A stretch of 64,000 nucleotides of DNA from SZUA-35 sp964351995 (GTDB lineage: Bacteria > Actinomycetota > Acidimicrobiia > Acidimicrobiales > SZUA-35). The stretch spans positions 110,965 through 174,964 of the forward strand of contig CAYGQE010000004.1 in assembly GCA_964351995.1 (NCBI GenBank). The letters are read 5' to 3'. The first letter of the stretch is position 1. The number at the start of each line of letters is the position of its first letter. A model generated the notes under the pieces. The model was not told the origin of the DNA and searched no databases. It saw only the letters and a list, made by a program, of their open reading frames with translations. Below are positions 51,410 through 60,360 of the stretch, one piece after another. Made by a program: the position numbers and the translations under genes.

Positions 51410-53368
51410 ATGGCTGGCAAGGAATCGACCGGGCAGTACAGCGACGATCGAGTGCACGATTTCGGCGCCGACAAGTACTTCGAATCGGCGGAGCACGCTC
51501 GCATGGAAGCACTTCGCACCTCGGTCAAGTCGCACGGGTATCCCGTGGAGGACCTCTCCGACGACGAGGTCGTGACCACTGCGATCAATGAAGGAATCCT
51601 CGACAGGGGTGCCATGGTCGACTCGTATCACGCCGCACACCCCGAGGTGGATCCCTCGAACGAGAACCCTCCGAAGGGCCTCGACACGCCAACGGCCGAG
51701 GAGGCCGGCCCGGCCGCTCTCTTCCACGACTACGCGACGCGAAGCGTGGCCGAGGCCTACGAGCTCGACCGCAACGGCGACATCGTCAACCAGGTCGAGC
51801 ACATCAGGGCTGCGGGCCACCACGAGGTTCGCGACCTGGCGACGACGGTGACGGGCATCGACGATCCGGGCGTCGGGGACGCCGAACTGCGAGACGAGGT
51901 GAACAACGAGGCCGTTCGCCAGTACGCCGGTGTCCCGGACAGCCCGCTCGACGGCGAGACGATTGCGCTGCACGTGAACGCAAGCAGCGAGGCTCAGGCC
52001 AACGAAATCAGGCAGGAACTCATCAACGGGTATGGGTACAGCGAGGAACAGCTCGCCGGACGCTCGCTCCAGGAGCTCGTGAACATCCAGTCCTGGGAAG
52101 AGCGCAACGAGAGCGCTAGCGATGTCGACGCCACCTCGCAGCCAGTTGCTCCACTCCTGAGCGAGCTTGTCGTAGCGACGACGGGAGCAACCGAGCAGGC
52201 TGCTGACGACGCTCCTGCAACGGAGCAGGAAGCTGCACCTGAGAGCCCTGAGGTTGCAACCGAGACCACGAGATCAGCGCCGCCACCGGCCGCAGATGCA
52301 ACCCAAGAAGCAGCGGCCGGAGCCCAGCCCGCCCAGACCGACACAAGCGAGAGCATCGAAACCGAGATCACCATCACCGCTGGTGACGGACAGCTGATGG
52401 TGATGGCCCCGTATCTCGATCTGTTCAGTACAGGCGACGGGGCGAACTACGCCTACCAAGACGGCGTGTGGGTCGACGAGTACGGCGAGATCTGGTACGT
52501 CGCAGGAACCGACGGCATGCCCGTACTCGTCACGACTGAGGAAGGCGCTGCCCTGCTCGCAGAACACGAAAGCAGCCAGGGGAATGGCGACGGGCAGTCA
52601 GCGGAAGGAGGACCGTCGAGCGAGTCCAGCCAGTCGACCGATGATGATGGCCAGTCGACCGATGATGATGGCCAGTCGACCGATGATGATGGCCAGTCGA
52701 CCGATGATGATGACGACGACGACGGCCAGTCAACCGAGGACGAGACCACGGATGCACCCGCTGAGGGCGAGGAGGATGACGAGTCCGAGTCGACCTCAGC
52801 CGGGGGCGATGCGGGAACTCCACGACCCGAGGGCGATGAACCCGTCGATCCTGCCGATCGGGAGCGCTGGGATGACTCACCGTTCGGTGAAGCAGAACGG
52901 AAGGCGCAAGTCGATGCGGTCGACGCAGCTCAGGGCTCTGCCGGTGCCCCTGACGACGACCCCTCGGACGCCGATGTGATCGACTTCCTGACATCGAAGG
53001 CGGGGGCCGAACAGCTCGATGCCTTCGGCCAAGGTGTCGAACAGCGCCACGACGGTGGCGACCGCGACCCACTCGACATCGACGACGTCGAGGAGAACGG
53101 GGACGTCATCGACATCAAACTGATGGGAGGCGGAGCGATCGACCCGTCCGAAGACGGCCCACAACTCGAGATGGGCGGTCGCGCTCCGTTGGACGGTGTT
53201 CCGGAATCGATCGCCGGCGGTCCCCCGGTCGCCGGCCCGATCGGCACGATCGAGGCGGTCACCGATGACTACGCCGACGACATCCACTTCAACTCCGACC
53301 TCCAGGTCGAGTTCGATGTGCACGCCGACGTCGGTCCAGACATCGACGATCTCGATCTCGTCGACTAA
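51410..53368 (+). CDS. Large acidic protein with DDGQST repeats
   Basis: Unrecognised protein of 652 aa, ATG at 51410 with GGAGG 9 nt upstream. It is strongly acidic throughout. Residues about 1-230 are helical (e.g. DDEVVTTAINEGILDRGAMV); 230-315 is an Ala/Glu/Pro/Thr linker; 318-385 is a compact domain (QDGVWVDEYGEIWYVAGTDG); 400-450 holds tandem QSTDDDG units; the C-terminal third is Asp/Gly-rich and ends DDLDLVD. There is no signal peptide or membrane segment. It might be a structural or secreted-by-other-route protein, or an anti-restriction-like DNA mimic; none of these is established. It is divergent from the LAL regulator and followed by a clear terminator. Confidence 0.75.
   Translation: MAGKESTGQYSDDRVHDFGADKYFESAEHARMEALRTSVKSHGYPVEDLSDDEVVTTAINEGILDRGAMVDSYHAAHPEVDPSNENPPKGLDTPTAEEAGPAALFHDYATRSVAEAYELDRNGDIVNQVEHIRAAGHHEVRDLATTVTGIDDPGVGDAELRDEVNNEAVRQYAGVPDSPLDGETIALHVNASSEAQANEIRQELINGYGYSEEQLAGRSLQELVNIQSWEERNESASDVDATSQPVAPLLSELVVATTGATEQAADDAPATEQEAAPESPEVATETTRSAPPPAADATQEAAAGAQPAQTDTSESIETEITITAGDGQLMVMAPYLDLFSTGDGANYAYQDGVWVDEYGEIWYVAGTDGMPVLVTTEEGAALLAEHESSQGNGDGQSAEGGPSSESSQSTDDDGQSTDDDGQSTDDDGQSTDDDDDDDGQSTEDETTDAPAEGEEDDESESTSAGGDAGTPRPEGDEPVDPADRERWDDSPFGEAERKAQVDAVDAAQGSAGAPDDDPSDADVIDFLTSKAGAEQLDAFGQGVEQRHDGGDRDPLDIDDVEENGDVIDIKLMGGGAIDPSEDGPQLEMGGRAPLDGVPESIAGGPPVAGPIGTIEAVTDDYADDIHFNSDLQVEFDVHADVGPDIDDLDLVD
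52630..52733 (+). repeat. 21-bp tandem repeat within the acidic protein gene
   Basis: CCAGTCGACCGATGATGATGG is repeated three times perfectly, with a fourth copy running into an Asp-codon expansion and a degenerate fifth. The unit is a multiple of three and encodes QSTDDDG, so copy number can vary without breaking the frame. Confidence 0.9.
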
Positions 53369-53509
53369 GAACTCGTCGTTGTCGCGTCCGAGCATCACGA
53401 TGGGCAGCCGAGCGGTGGTCACGACCGACGGGTTGGCCTGTCGATCCTTGCCGTCGTGTTCGCCACGGTTTCCTACATAACACCCCGGCTACTTCGTTGG
53501 TCGGGACTC

Positions 53510-53543
53510 GAGGCCCCTTTTCGGAGGGGCCTCTGCCGTTTTA
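53510..53543 (+). terminator. Rho-independent terminator
   Basis: GAGGCCCC pairs with GGGGCCTC across an 8-nt loop (TTTTCGGA), followed by TGCCGTTTTA. It lies 142 bp after the acidic protein gene and also faces the end of the convergent AbiEii gene. Confidence 0.75.
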
Positions 53544-53564
53544 CCGGTGTGCCCAATCTCGGGA

Positions 53565-54359
53565 TCAGTTGCGGTGTTCCGTTGATGCGATCTCGTCGAG
53601 CACTGCGGACGCCGCCTGAGCGCCAACGTCGATCGAGTAGCCGCCGGGCCAGTCGGTCACGAGCGGTTCGAGGTCGGTGGCAAAGCGCTGATCTTCCACC
53701 TTGGCCTCCAAGTTCTCCCTGGCGAGGGTCGTAGTCCAACCGTCGGGCCAGTAAGGACCGAAGCACGCCGCGATGCCTTCGGGGGTAGCGCCGCCGTGCT
53801 CGATGGCGAGCCAGAGGTCGAACAGATCTCGGCCCTTGCGGCGTTGATAGAGCGCCCGGATCTTGGTGGCAACGAGTTCTTCGAGCGTGAACGTTGGGAC
53901 GTCTGCCGAGCCGGTGAACCAAGCGTTCTCGACCGCGAGGGGCCGGGTGACGATCGGTACAGCGGGGGAGCGTTCGAAGGTATTGATCTCAACCTTGATT
54001 CGCATGCGGTTCCCGCTGACGAAGGTTGAGTCGAATCGAATCTTCGGGTGACACCCGATGTCGGTCCTTGCTACGTCGAAGCCAACGGAGTCGCCGACTT
54101 CGCGAAGCGCGTCGAGGATGGGGCCGACCCCGCTGGCGGTGGTCCGGACGTAATCGAGGTCTTCGCTGTAGCGCCACGGACGGTCGAGCCAGAGCTTGTG
54201 GAAACACGTCCCTCCTCGAAAGACGAGCTCGCTTCCGAGCAATGGATGGTTCGCAATCTCGACGATCAAACGTGACAGCACAAGGTCCTGTTCGATCTGC
54301 TCATCGGTGGGCCAAGGTGCAAGCGGGCGCCACTGAGCGAGATCAGCTTCGGTGATCAC
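53565..54359 (-). CDS. AbiEii-type nucleotidyltransferase toxin (second module)
   Basis: Nucleotidyltransferase of the AbiEii/AbiGii toxin family, 264 aa. Core motif LVFRGGTCFHKLWL followed by RYSEDLDYVR (about 44-70), then FERSPAVPIV and EELVATKIRALYQRRKGRDL (about 160-180), the family pattern. The ATG at 54359 overlaps the antitoxin stop as ATGA. Within the tRNA-Lys island it would serve defence or element maintenance. It differs clearly from the toxin at 45898-46668. Confidence 0.87.
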   Translation of the reverse strand: MITEADLAQWRPLAPWPTDEQIEQDLVLSRLIVEIANHPLLGSELVFRGGTCFHKLWLDRPWRYSEDLDYVRTTASGVGPILDALREVGDSVGFDVARTDIGCHPKIRFDSTFVSGNRMRIKVEINTFERSPAVPIVTRPLAVENAWFTGSADVPTFTLEELVATKIRALYQRRKGRDLFDLWLAIEHGGATPEGIAACFGPYWPDGWTTTLARENLEAKVEDQRFATDLEPLVTDWPGGYSIDVGAQAASAVLDEIASTEHRN

Positions 54360-55159
54360 AGGTCATGCTCGATCTCAGTGTTGTTGATGATGTGCCATCG
54401 CCCGCTGCGTTCACCGTCGCCGGCCGAAGGCGAAAGCTCTCGGTAGCGAACGTCGCCAAGCGCTTCGTTCAATTCGTTCGTGTCGAACCGGACACCAGTC
54501 TCATCTGCCATGAAGTCGACGAGGTGCCCGACGCGTTGGGCAACAGCGCTGGGGTACAGCTGTCTCACTTGGGCAAGAGCCGACTTGTCGAGGCGCTCAT
54601 CGGTGAGGAGTTCTCCAACGATGGTGGCAACGTTCGAGAGGCCCCCTCCCTCGTCAGAGGCTTCGACCAGATCGAACAGGGTGACTTCAGGCGTCGACAC
54701 CCAGATCCGGCCAGTTGGGACGTTGTGTTGCAGCCGAGGCCGCTCGGACACTGCAGCCCGTTGGATGAAGCGGAGGCGACCGCGTCCGATACGGCGTTCC
54801 CGAAGCTTGGCGGACGAAACGACCTGGAAGACCATTGGCGCCTGGTGCGAAGCGCCGTGGATGGCAGCTGCCGATAGGAAGCCCACGTAGTAGGGGTGTC
54901 CCAGATGCTGCATGAGCTGATCGATGAAGTGGCTTGGGGGCGGTGCCCCTGCGCTTCGGTACTGAGGGGGTACCGGTACCCACCCGCCCTTTGTCACCGA
55001 AATCAGCTTGCCTGCTTCTCGTGCACGCTCGAGACTCGCCGGCACCGAGTCCGCATCGATGTCGAACATCTCCGCTACCTCGGTTGTAGAAATGAAGTGT
55101 CGACCTGCCCCAAGGAGCCAATCGGATAGGTCACTTGGGTTGGCCTCCACCTTGGACAT
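54356..55159 (-). CDS. AbiEi-type antitoxin (second module)
   Basis: Predicted antitoxin/repressor, 267 aa from the ATG at 55159 (MSKVEANPSDLSDWLLGAGR). The N-terminal winged helix is FISTTEVAEMFDIDADSVPA with AGKLISVTKGGWVPVPPQYR, then a type IV antitoxin domain (YYVGFLSAAAIHGASHQAPM, STPEVTLFDLVEA). Both the overlap with the toxin gene and an inverted repeat just upstream support an autoregulated operon. Confidence 0.85.
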   Translation of the reverse strand: MSKVEANPSDLSDWLLGAGRHFISTTEVAEMFDIDADSVPASLERAREAGKLISVTKGGWVPVPPQYRSAGAPPPSHFIDQLMQHLGHPYYVGFLSAAAIHGASHQAPMVFQVVSSAKLRERRIGRGRLRFIQRAAVSERPRLQHNVPTGRIWVSTPEVTLFDLVEASDEGGGLSNVATIVGELLTDERLDKSALAQVRQLYPSAVAQRVGHLVDFMADETGVRFDTNELNEALGDVRYRELSPSAGDGERSGRWHIINNTEIEHDL

Positions 55160-55171
55160 GCCGTCCAGAGT

Positions 55172-55202
55172 ATCAAAGTCCGGCGTTGCGCCGTGGTTTG
55201 AT
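55172..55202. promoter_or_regulatory. Candidate operator of the second AbiE module
   Basis: ATCAAA and TTTGAT flank an inner CGGCG/CGCCG pair, centred 28 bp upstream of the antitoxin ATG. The imperfect dyad is in the position of an AbiEi binding site. Confidence 0.45.
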
Positions 55203-55289
55203 GCTCCCGGCGGCATTCTGATCGGTTCTGCAGTCCCCGCTCACTCGACCGATCCGAGAACGTTGTCGGCATGTGCGTGCGTGGCGTTT

Positions 55290-55717
55290 GCTCGGTGTTA
55301 TGAAAGGCGTCCGGGATCAGCTGCTCGATCGTTGTCTCCAACGCTTGGGCCAGATCGGTGATGATCTCGTCGGGTTCGCCGTGTGCATTCAACGCACCGG
55401 TGAAGAACTTTCGAGCAGCCGGGATGTCACGCTTCGGCGAGACGTAGACGTCGATGACTTGGCCGTGCTGGTCAACAGCGCGATCGACATACCGCCACTT
55501 CCCGGCGACTTTGACGTAGGTTTCGTTCGACCAACCAGCGTCCACCGACCGCGTGGCGGCACGGTCGTGCCGCGTCGATCAGCATCGGCGTGAAGCGTTG
55601 CACCTATCGGTGGATGGTGACGTGATCAACGGCGATGCCGCGTTCGACGAGGAGTTCTTCGACGTGTCGGTAGGAAAGGCCGTAGCGGAGCTGGACTCTG
55701 ACCGCAGAACCGAAGTG
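55290..55717 (-). pseudogene. IS6-family transposase remnant
   Basis: The minus strand retains RYGLSYRHVEELLVERG and VDHVTIHR, a premature TAG replacing Trp of HRWVQRF, then PMLIDAARPCRHAVGGRW, and after a frameshift ETYVKVAGKWRYVDRAVDQ, GQVIDVYVS and PDEIITDLAQA. These are the ordered blocks of an IS6-type DDE transposase, but the stop and frameshift kill it, and the ends (start, last about 50 residues, inverted repeats) are missing. Confidence 0.8.
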
Positions 55718-55744
55718 CTCGACCTGTTGAACGCCTCGGCGCTC

Positions 55745-56265
55745 GCCGAGGTCGACGTCATTCTTGACATCGTCCATCTCAGCGGCAGCGAAGCCACCAC
55801 GACCGGCTACGCCATCCCCGACTGGGCGTGGGACACCACCGACTTCACAGCCAACTCGCAACGAACGAAGGCCAATAGCTGGGAAGCGTGGGCCGGCGAC
55901 GACAACTCCGGGGCCAATGTCGAGGACTACATCGACGAACTCAGCGCCGCAGGAATCCTCACCCACAACGCTGTCATCGCCGTCGAGGTCGTCAACGAAC
56001 CCCACCCGCCCAACACCGATGCTGAGGTGCAGACCGGTCAAGACGATCTTGCTGAGGTCTACAGCAATCTCATCGACCACATCCGAACCAAGGACAGTGA
56101 GATGATGGTCATCGTCGGAGCCTTCTTCGGCGGACTCCGTCACGGAGGAGTTGTTACCAACGACGAGTTCAACTTCAACTCCGCCGACGACCTCATCAAC
56201 CAACCCAACGTCGTCTGGACTGCCCACAACTACTACACCGGGGTCGGAGACACGCTCGGGGACAA
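55745..56265 (+). pseudogene. GH5-type cellulase fragment 1
   Basis: An internal piece of a glycoside hydrolase family 5-like protein: VILDIVHLSG, YAIPDWAWDTTDF, the acid/base motif VVNEPHPPN, LIDHIRTKDSEMMVIVGAFF and VVWTAHNYYTG. Both ends are missing: the 5' end abuts the IS6 remnant, and the 3' end runs into the convergent lipoprotein gene. The nucleophile region is absent, so it is not functional. Paralogous pieces lie at 58767 and 61501. Confidence 0.72.
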
Positions 56266-56286
56266 CGACGGGCAACAACACTCCAC

Positions 56287-57003
56287 TCAGCCGCGAGGAA
56301 TGTCGGCCGTGACTCGATTCCCCATCGCTTCGGCGAGGGGCCGCATGACCCGTTCGAGCGTTTCCGCATCGGGGATCGAACCGTCAGACGGCGTCCACAA
56401 GACGAAGATGCTGTCTTGGTTGCCAGCCTCGTCGGTCGTCCGCATCGTCAGGGGCGATAGCCAGTTGCTCCCAACGATGACGTCCCACTCGCCGATCGTC
56501 TCGGCAGGCGCAGTGCCCTGTTCGACCGCCAGATCCCAGGTGTCGCTCCCGGAGCTCACACCGATGGTCAGACCGTTCTCGCCATCACCTACTGTCTCGA
56601 AGATGTTGCAGATGAACCCGAACGTCTCGTACGTCGATGCCTCATAGGCCGAGTTGCTCTCGACACGCACGTCGGTCGACGTGAACAGGCCGTAGCTCAC
56701 GAGATCATCGATGGTGATGGCACCGTTCACGAACTGTTCGCCGGAGCACAAGTCGGCGAGAATCACGCCATTGCCCGACGAACCGGAACCGCCGGCATCG
56801 CTGGCTGGCTGTTCGGAGGTGGTTTTGGAGGAAGCGTCGTCGTCTGCCGGTTCGGCGGCTTCGGTGGTGGTGGCGCCCGCATCTGCAGCACCGTCGACCG
56901 ATGCGGGGGTCGCTGTGTCGCCGTCACTTCCGCCACATGCCGCCGCCCCCAGCAGCAATGCGATCGATAGACAACGAACGTTGAACCACTTGCTGACCGT
57001 CAT
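56287..57003 (-). CDS. Secreted lipoprotein of unknown function
   Basis: Lipoprotein of 238 aa from the ATG at 57003 (MTVSKWFNVRCLSIALLLGA). The lipobox is GAAAC (Cys about 23), followed by a Thr/Ala/Glu/Ser-rich linker of 60 residues and a compact domain of about 155 residues with two Cys (ADLCSGEQFVNGAITIDDLV, FGFICNIFE) that could form a disulfide. This layout is typical of actinobacterial surface lipoproteins (DUF3558-like). No function is assignable. Its end overlaps the edge of GH5 fragment 1 in the convergent direction. Confidence 0.8.
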   Translation of the reverse strand: MTVSKWFNVRCLSIALLLGAAACGGSDGDTATPASVDGAADAGATTTEAAEPADDDASSKTTSEQPASDAGGSGSSGNGVILADLCSGEQFVNGAITIDDLVSYGLFTSTDVRVESNSAYEASTYETFGFICNIFETVGDGENGLTIGVSSGSDTWDLAVEQGTAPAETIGEWDVIVGSNWLSPLTMRTTDEAGNQDSIFVLWTPSDGSIPDAETLERVMRPLAEAMGNRVTADIPRG

Positions 57004-57210
57004 GCTTGTCCCTCCAGACAAATAATTCCGAGCAGATGCCCGAGCAGCGCGAGCTTACCTCGGTGATGTCCCTTCGTTCAGATACGCGCGTGCGAACGAT
57101 TTCCCCGACGCGGAGAGTCGAATCATGAATGACGACACCTTCACCAACTCGCCATCGTCATCGCACGTCAGCCGTTGGGGCGCTTGGCGACTCGGATCGG
57201 TTTTCATGGA

Positions 57211-57987
57211 TCACGGAGTCGATCGATGAAGGTCGCGTGGGAACAACGTGACCTCTCGCACGTTGGCCGCGCCGGTGAGTCGGGCAATCCACCGCTCGAG
57301 CCCGATGGCGAACCCGCCATGAGGAGGCATGCCGTGCTGAAACGCTTCGAGGTAGCCCGCGAAGGGGCGGGGGTCTTGCCCTTCGAGCGCCGACACGTAG
57401 TCCTCGTAGACGTGGAGTCGTTGGCCGCCAGTCACCAGCTCGTTGCCCCGAAACAGCAGATCGAAGCTGTTCGAGACTTCCGGCCTCGATGGATTGGGGT
57501 GGGTGTAGAACGGCCGCTTCACCATTGGATACCCGGTGACGAACACGAACTCGGAGCCGTGCTCACGGACGGCCCAGTCACCAAGCCACCGCTCGTGGGC
57601 CGGGGCGAGGTCGGGCTCACCGACCACCGCTTCTTGGAGACTCGCCTCGATCAGGTGTTGCGCGTCGACGAAGTCGATCACCGGGATCTCCTTCGGGACC
57701 GATGGCAGGTCGAGGTCGAGTTCCCGACTGGGGGCGGCGCACGCCACCAACATGCCAGCGATCACGTCGCGCAGCATCGCCATCACGTCACGATGATCGG
57801 TGATGAACCCCATCTCCGCGTCGAGCGACATGTACTGCGCAAGATGTCGAGTGGTGTCGTGTGGTTCGGCACGGAAGACCGGGCCGACCTCGTAGACCCG
57901 CTCGAGCGCTCCGACCATGATCTGCTTGTAGAACTGCGGGCTCTGAGCGAGGAAGGCTTGGCGACCGAACCAGTCGATCGGGAACAC
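57211..57987 (-). pseudogene. AspRS/AsnRS-like catalytic domain, 5'-truncated
   Basis: The 258 codons from the GTG at 57987 match the C-terminal part of class II archaeal-type aspartyl-tRNA synthetase: AFLAQSPQFYKQIMVGALER, motif 2 FRAEPHDTTRHLAQYMSLDA, and motif 3 GGFAIGLERWIARLTG plus REVTLFPRDLH. In-frame homology begins at GGANVFPIDW just after a TAA, so the OB-fold anticodon domain and motif 1 are lost. The rest is open and well conserved. It is probably a recently truncated mobile copy; a standalone role for the catalytic domain cannot be excluded but motif 1 is needed for dimerisation. Confidence 0.72.
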
Positions 57988-58071
57988 GTTGGCTCCGCCT
58001 TAGGGCGCCTCGCCGCTCTTGCCGGGTGGGTTCCTGGGCGGGCGATATCGAGCGCCGCTCGTTCGGCCGGG

Positions 58072-58485
58072 CTAGATCTCCAAGATGGCGACGTTGGGAT
58101 GTGGTGCTGCAAGCCGGCGCAGATCCTCGGGGTCGTGCGTGGCGATGATGCCGCCTCCGAAGCGGATCGCAGTGGCGACGACGAGCGCATCGATGGCCAT
58201 CTCGCTGCCGGCGCCAACGTTCGCCAGGAGATGACCGGCGACGCGTGCCATTCGTGCGCCCGTTGTGACGACCTGTGCGAAGCCGCGTGCGAGCACTGTG
58301 TCGATTGCCTCATCGGTGCCGCGCCCGCGGTACAGCTCGACGAGCACTGCGGCCGGGACCCGGATCGGCGCGTTGCGCGAGTGCGCGCTCCGCATCGCTG
58401 CTCGCACCGCGATGTGACGCGACGGATCGACTCGGGGTCGAGCGAGTGCCGAGACCGCCTCGCTGTCGAGGACTAGGACGGCCAC
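58072..58485 (-). CDS. VapC-type PIN-domain toxin (module 3)
   Basis: PIN-domain ribonuclease of 137 aa starting at the GTG at 58485, overlapping the antitoxin end by 13 bp. The acidic active-site residues are visible: VLDSEAVSAL, AVLVELYRG, MAIDALVVATAI and THDPEDL. VapC toxins cleave tRNA or rRNA when released from VapB. Stop TAG at 58072. Confidence 0.87.
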   Translation of the reverse strand: MAVLVLDSEAVSALARPRVDPSRHIAVRAAMRSAHSRNAPIRVPAAVLVELYRGRGTDEAIDTVLARGFAQVVTTGARMARVAGHLLANVGAGSEMAIDALVVATAIRFGGGIIATHDPEDLRRLAAPHPNVAILEI

Positions 58486-58666
58486 AGGTCGTCGACCGAC
58501 TCGATGAGTCCCTCTGGGATCGGCCCGAACTCGGCGTCGAGTTCGTCGAGGTACTCGTCGAGCAGATCGCGCTCGAGTTCGTGCTCGACCGCGCGGGCGA
58601 CGAATCCGCTCAGGCCTCGATCGCCCACATGGCTCTCGACACGCGAGGCGAGGGTCTGCTCGACAC
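58473..58666 (-). CDS. Antitoxin partner of the PIN toxin, cut by assembly gap
   Basis: C-terminal 63 residues of an antitoxin: VEQTLASRVESHVGDRGLSG, then a helical acidic tail DLLDEYLDELDAEFGPIPEG ending DDLWPS. The pattern suggests a ribbon-helix-helix (CopG/VapB-like) protein. The N-terminus and start lie in the run of N at 58667-58766. Confidence 0.7.
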
Positions 58667-58766
58667 NNNNNNNNNNNNNNNNNNNNNNNNNNNNNNNNNN
58701 NNNNNNNNNNNNNNNNNNNNNNNNNNNNNNNNNNNNNNNNNNNNNNNNNNNNNNNNNNNNNNNNNN
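58667..58766. other. Assembly gap (100 N)
   Basis: Exactly 100 undetermined bases, the usual placeholder for a scaffold join of unknown size. It interrupts the antitoxin gene on one side and GH5 fragment 2 on the other, so the true distance is unknown. Confidence 0.99.
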
Positions 58767-58887
58767 TCGACACCGGCCCACGCGTACCAGCTCCGGTTGG
58801 CGGGGGTGCCGGTGAAGTTCACTCCGACGGCGGCAGCTTCGGCCCGGCCGGTGTTCCAGGCCCAGTCCGGGATTTGGAACTGGTTCT
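58767..58887 (-). pseudogene. GH5-type cellulase fragment 2, at assembly gap
   Basis: The minus strand reads FQIPDWAWNTGRAEAAAVGV then ANRSWYAWAGV up to the gap, matching the IPDWAWDT...WEAWAGD segment of fragment 1. Only about 40 residues are visible; the rest may be in the gap. The stretch 58888-59204 beyond it shows no recognisable gene. Confidence 0.55.
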
Positions 58888-59204
58888 GGCTGTCTGGCCG
58901 TTTACGGCGCTGCGGTAGGGGATCGGACAGAAGACGTTCGGCTGCAGCGCAGCAGACGCGAACGCCTTCGTGTGGCCACCAGCTGGGCGCTCGCGGGTGG
59001 CGCGAACAGGCGCCGGGAGCCGGCCGGTGTTTGCGATGTGATCAGTGCCCGGGATCGGGTCCACGGTTCGGCGGTGCACGTGAGCTGCACTGCGAGTGGC
59101 CCCGGCGAGCGCCGCGCTCGCCCGCATATCTGCCGGAAGTGTTCGCCTTGGGACCGCCTTGGCAGGCACGGACCTGTGAGCGGCAGGGGGCGCTCCGCTG
59201 CTTT

Positions 59205-59618
59205 TCAGATCCTGATGATCTCGAACTCGACTTGAAGCTTTCGTCGGGTCGGCCAACGACCGTCGGTGGTGATGAGCCGATCGACACCAGCCATTGTCGA
59301 TGTGGCGATGACGAGCGCGTCAGGGAGTCGCAGGGAGCGGTGGCGGGCCCTGAGTCTGGCCGCTTCGATCGCGATGGTGGGCGAGAGGTCAACGATCTCC
59401 ACCGGAAGCCGATCGAAGGTGTCTTTCACGATCTGGATGGCCTGTTCGCTTCTGCGGGCGGGCCCGACGAGACACTCGGCGAAAGCGGACGCGGCCATGG
59501 CGAAGTGGTCGCCGTCGTTGAATGCTCGGGTCAGTGACGCTGTCGCGGCGGCGTGATGGGCGTCGGAAGCATCGAGGAATCCGATGATGACGCCGGCGTC
59601 GAGGTGGGTCAGTCCCAT
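59205..59618 (-). CDS. VapC-type PIN-domain toxin (module 4)
   Basis: PIN-domain ribonuclease of 137 aa (MGLTHLDAGVIIGFLDASDA). Catalytic acids are in HLDAGVII, SAFAECLVG, LRLPDALVIATS and ITTDGRW. The ATG at 59618 overlaps the antitoxin gene by 10 bp. The residues around the acids differ from module 3, so it is not a simple copy. Confidence 0.88.
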   Translation of the reverse strand: MGLTHLDAGVIIGFLDASDAHHAAATASLTRAFNDGDHFAMAASAFAECLVGPARRSEQAIQIVKDTFDRLPVEIVDLSPTIAIEAARLRARHRSLRLPDALVIATSTMAGVDRLITTDGRWPTRRKLQVEFEIIRI

Positions 59619-59854
59619 TCGGAGCGGAGCTCGTCGAGTTCGCCTCGTTGGTAGGCGCCGGTCAAGGCGCCGGCGAGTTCGGCGACGACGTCGTGCTCGC
59701 GTTCGAGGATCACTCGACCTGCTCCGTCGGAGCGGGCGACCAGTCGGTCGCCGATCTCCAAGCCGGCGCTCCGGAGGGCTTCGGCGGGAATCGTGATCTG
59801 GTGCTTGGAGCTGATCTTGGAGGTGCCTCGGCGCCGTTTCTTTACTTCAGTCAT
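59609..59854 (-). CDS. AbrB/SpoVT-type antitoxin (VapB)
   Basis: Antitoxin of 81 aa from the ATG at 59854. The basic N-terminus (MTEVKKRRRGTSKISSKHQI) leads into the swapped-hairpin AbrB fold (TIPAEALRSAGLEIGDRLVA), and the C-terminal tail (AYQRGELDELRSEWD) probably wraps the toxin. It is expected to repress the operon. The longer open frame upstream is a transposase remnant read-through, not part of the gene. Confidence 0.88.
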   Translation of the reverse strand: MTEVKKRRRGTSKISSKHQITIPAEALRSAGLEIGDRLVARSDGAGRVILEREHDVVAELAGALTGAYQRGELDELRSEWD

Positions 59855-59984
59855 GGACGTAAGGGTAAAGGTGTCGGTGCTGGATGGCAAGGTCGGGTGA
59901 TCGAGCGCGGTGTTGGCTGCCAAGCGACTGGTGTTGATGCTGTCGAACAGCGGTGCGGTGGCGTCGAGTTGCCGTGAGGGGGTC

Positions 59985-60190
59985 ACGATCCAGCTCTGGT
60001 GGATCTGGCGGGGGAGTGCGGTTGCGATAGCGCTGAGCAGTGTTTGGTCGGTGATGTTTGGTTTGTCGATTTGTCGGCGAGGGATCTGGAGTTGGTGGCG
60101 CAGCATCATGATCTCGAGGTTCTTGGATCGCTCGGACTGGACGTCGAGTCGGGCGAGGGTGGTCGGGAAGCGGTAGCGGATGCGAAACGC
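59985..60190 (-). pseudogene. Transposase N-terminal remnant (integrase-core type)
   Basis: A short minus-strand segment reads EIMMLRHQLQIPRRQIDKPN, LLSAIATALPRQIHQSWIVT and P, the usual beginning of integrase-core (rve) transposases, and then departs from the family where LLRWHR is expected. No catalytic domain follows. The stretch 60191-60360 shows no gene. Confidence 0.55.
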
Positions 60191-60360
60191 TGTAGAAGTT
60201 GCGAAACACGGTGTGCCGGGGTGGCGGTTTGAGCCCTGGTCAGCTCTTTGGCGCGTTGTTCGAGCCGCTCAGGGCGTTCCTTCCCATCTGACCACGGTCG
60301 TGGATGGCCTAGCACTTCCTGTCCAGGCCTGGGGGTGACAGGTGGTGGTCTGTGGTGTGG

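Noticed and set aside
51299..51973. N-terminal extension of the LuxR-type gene to 1125 codons
   Set aside because: The extra 225 codons lie antisense to the start of the acidic protein gene and have no domain; the ATPase homology begins just after 51298.
52630..52733. Regular short repeats that might suggest a CRISPR array
   Set aside because: The 21-bp units are contiguous without spacers, are a multiple of three, and encode QSTDDDG inside an open gene.
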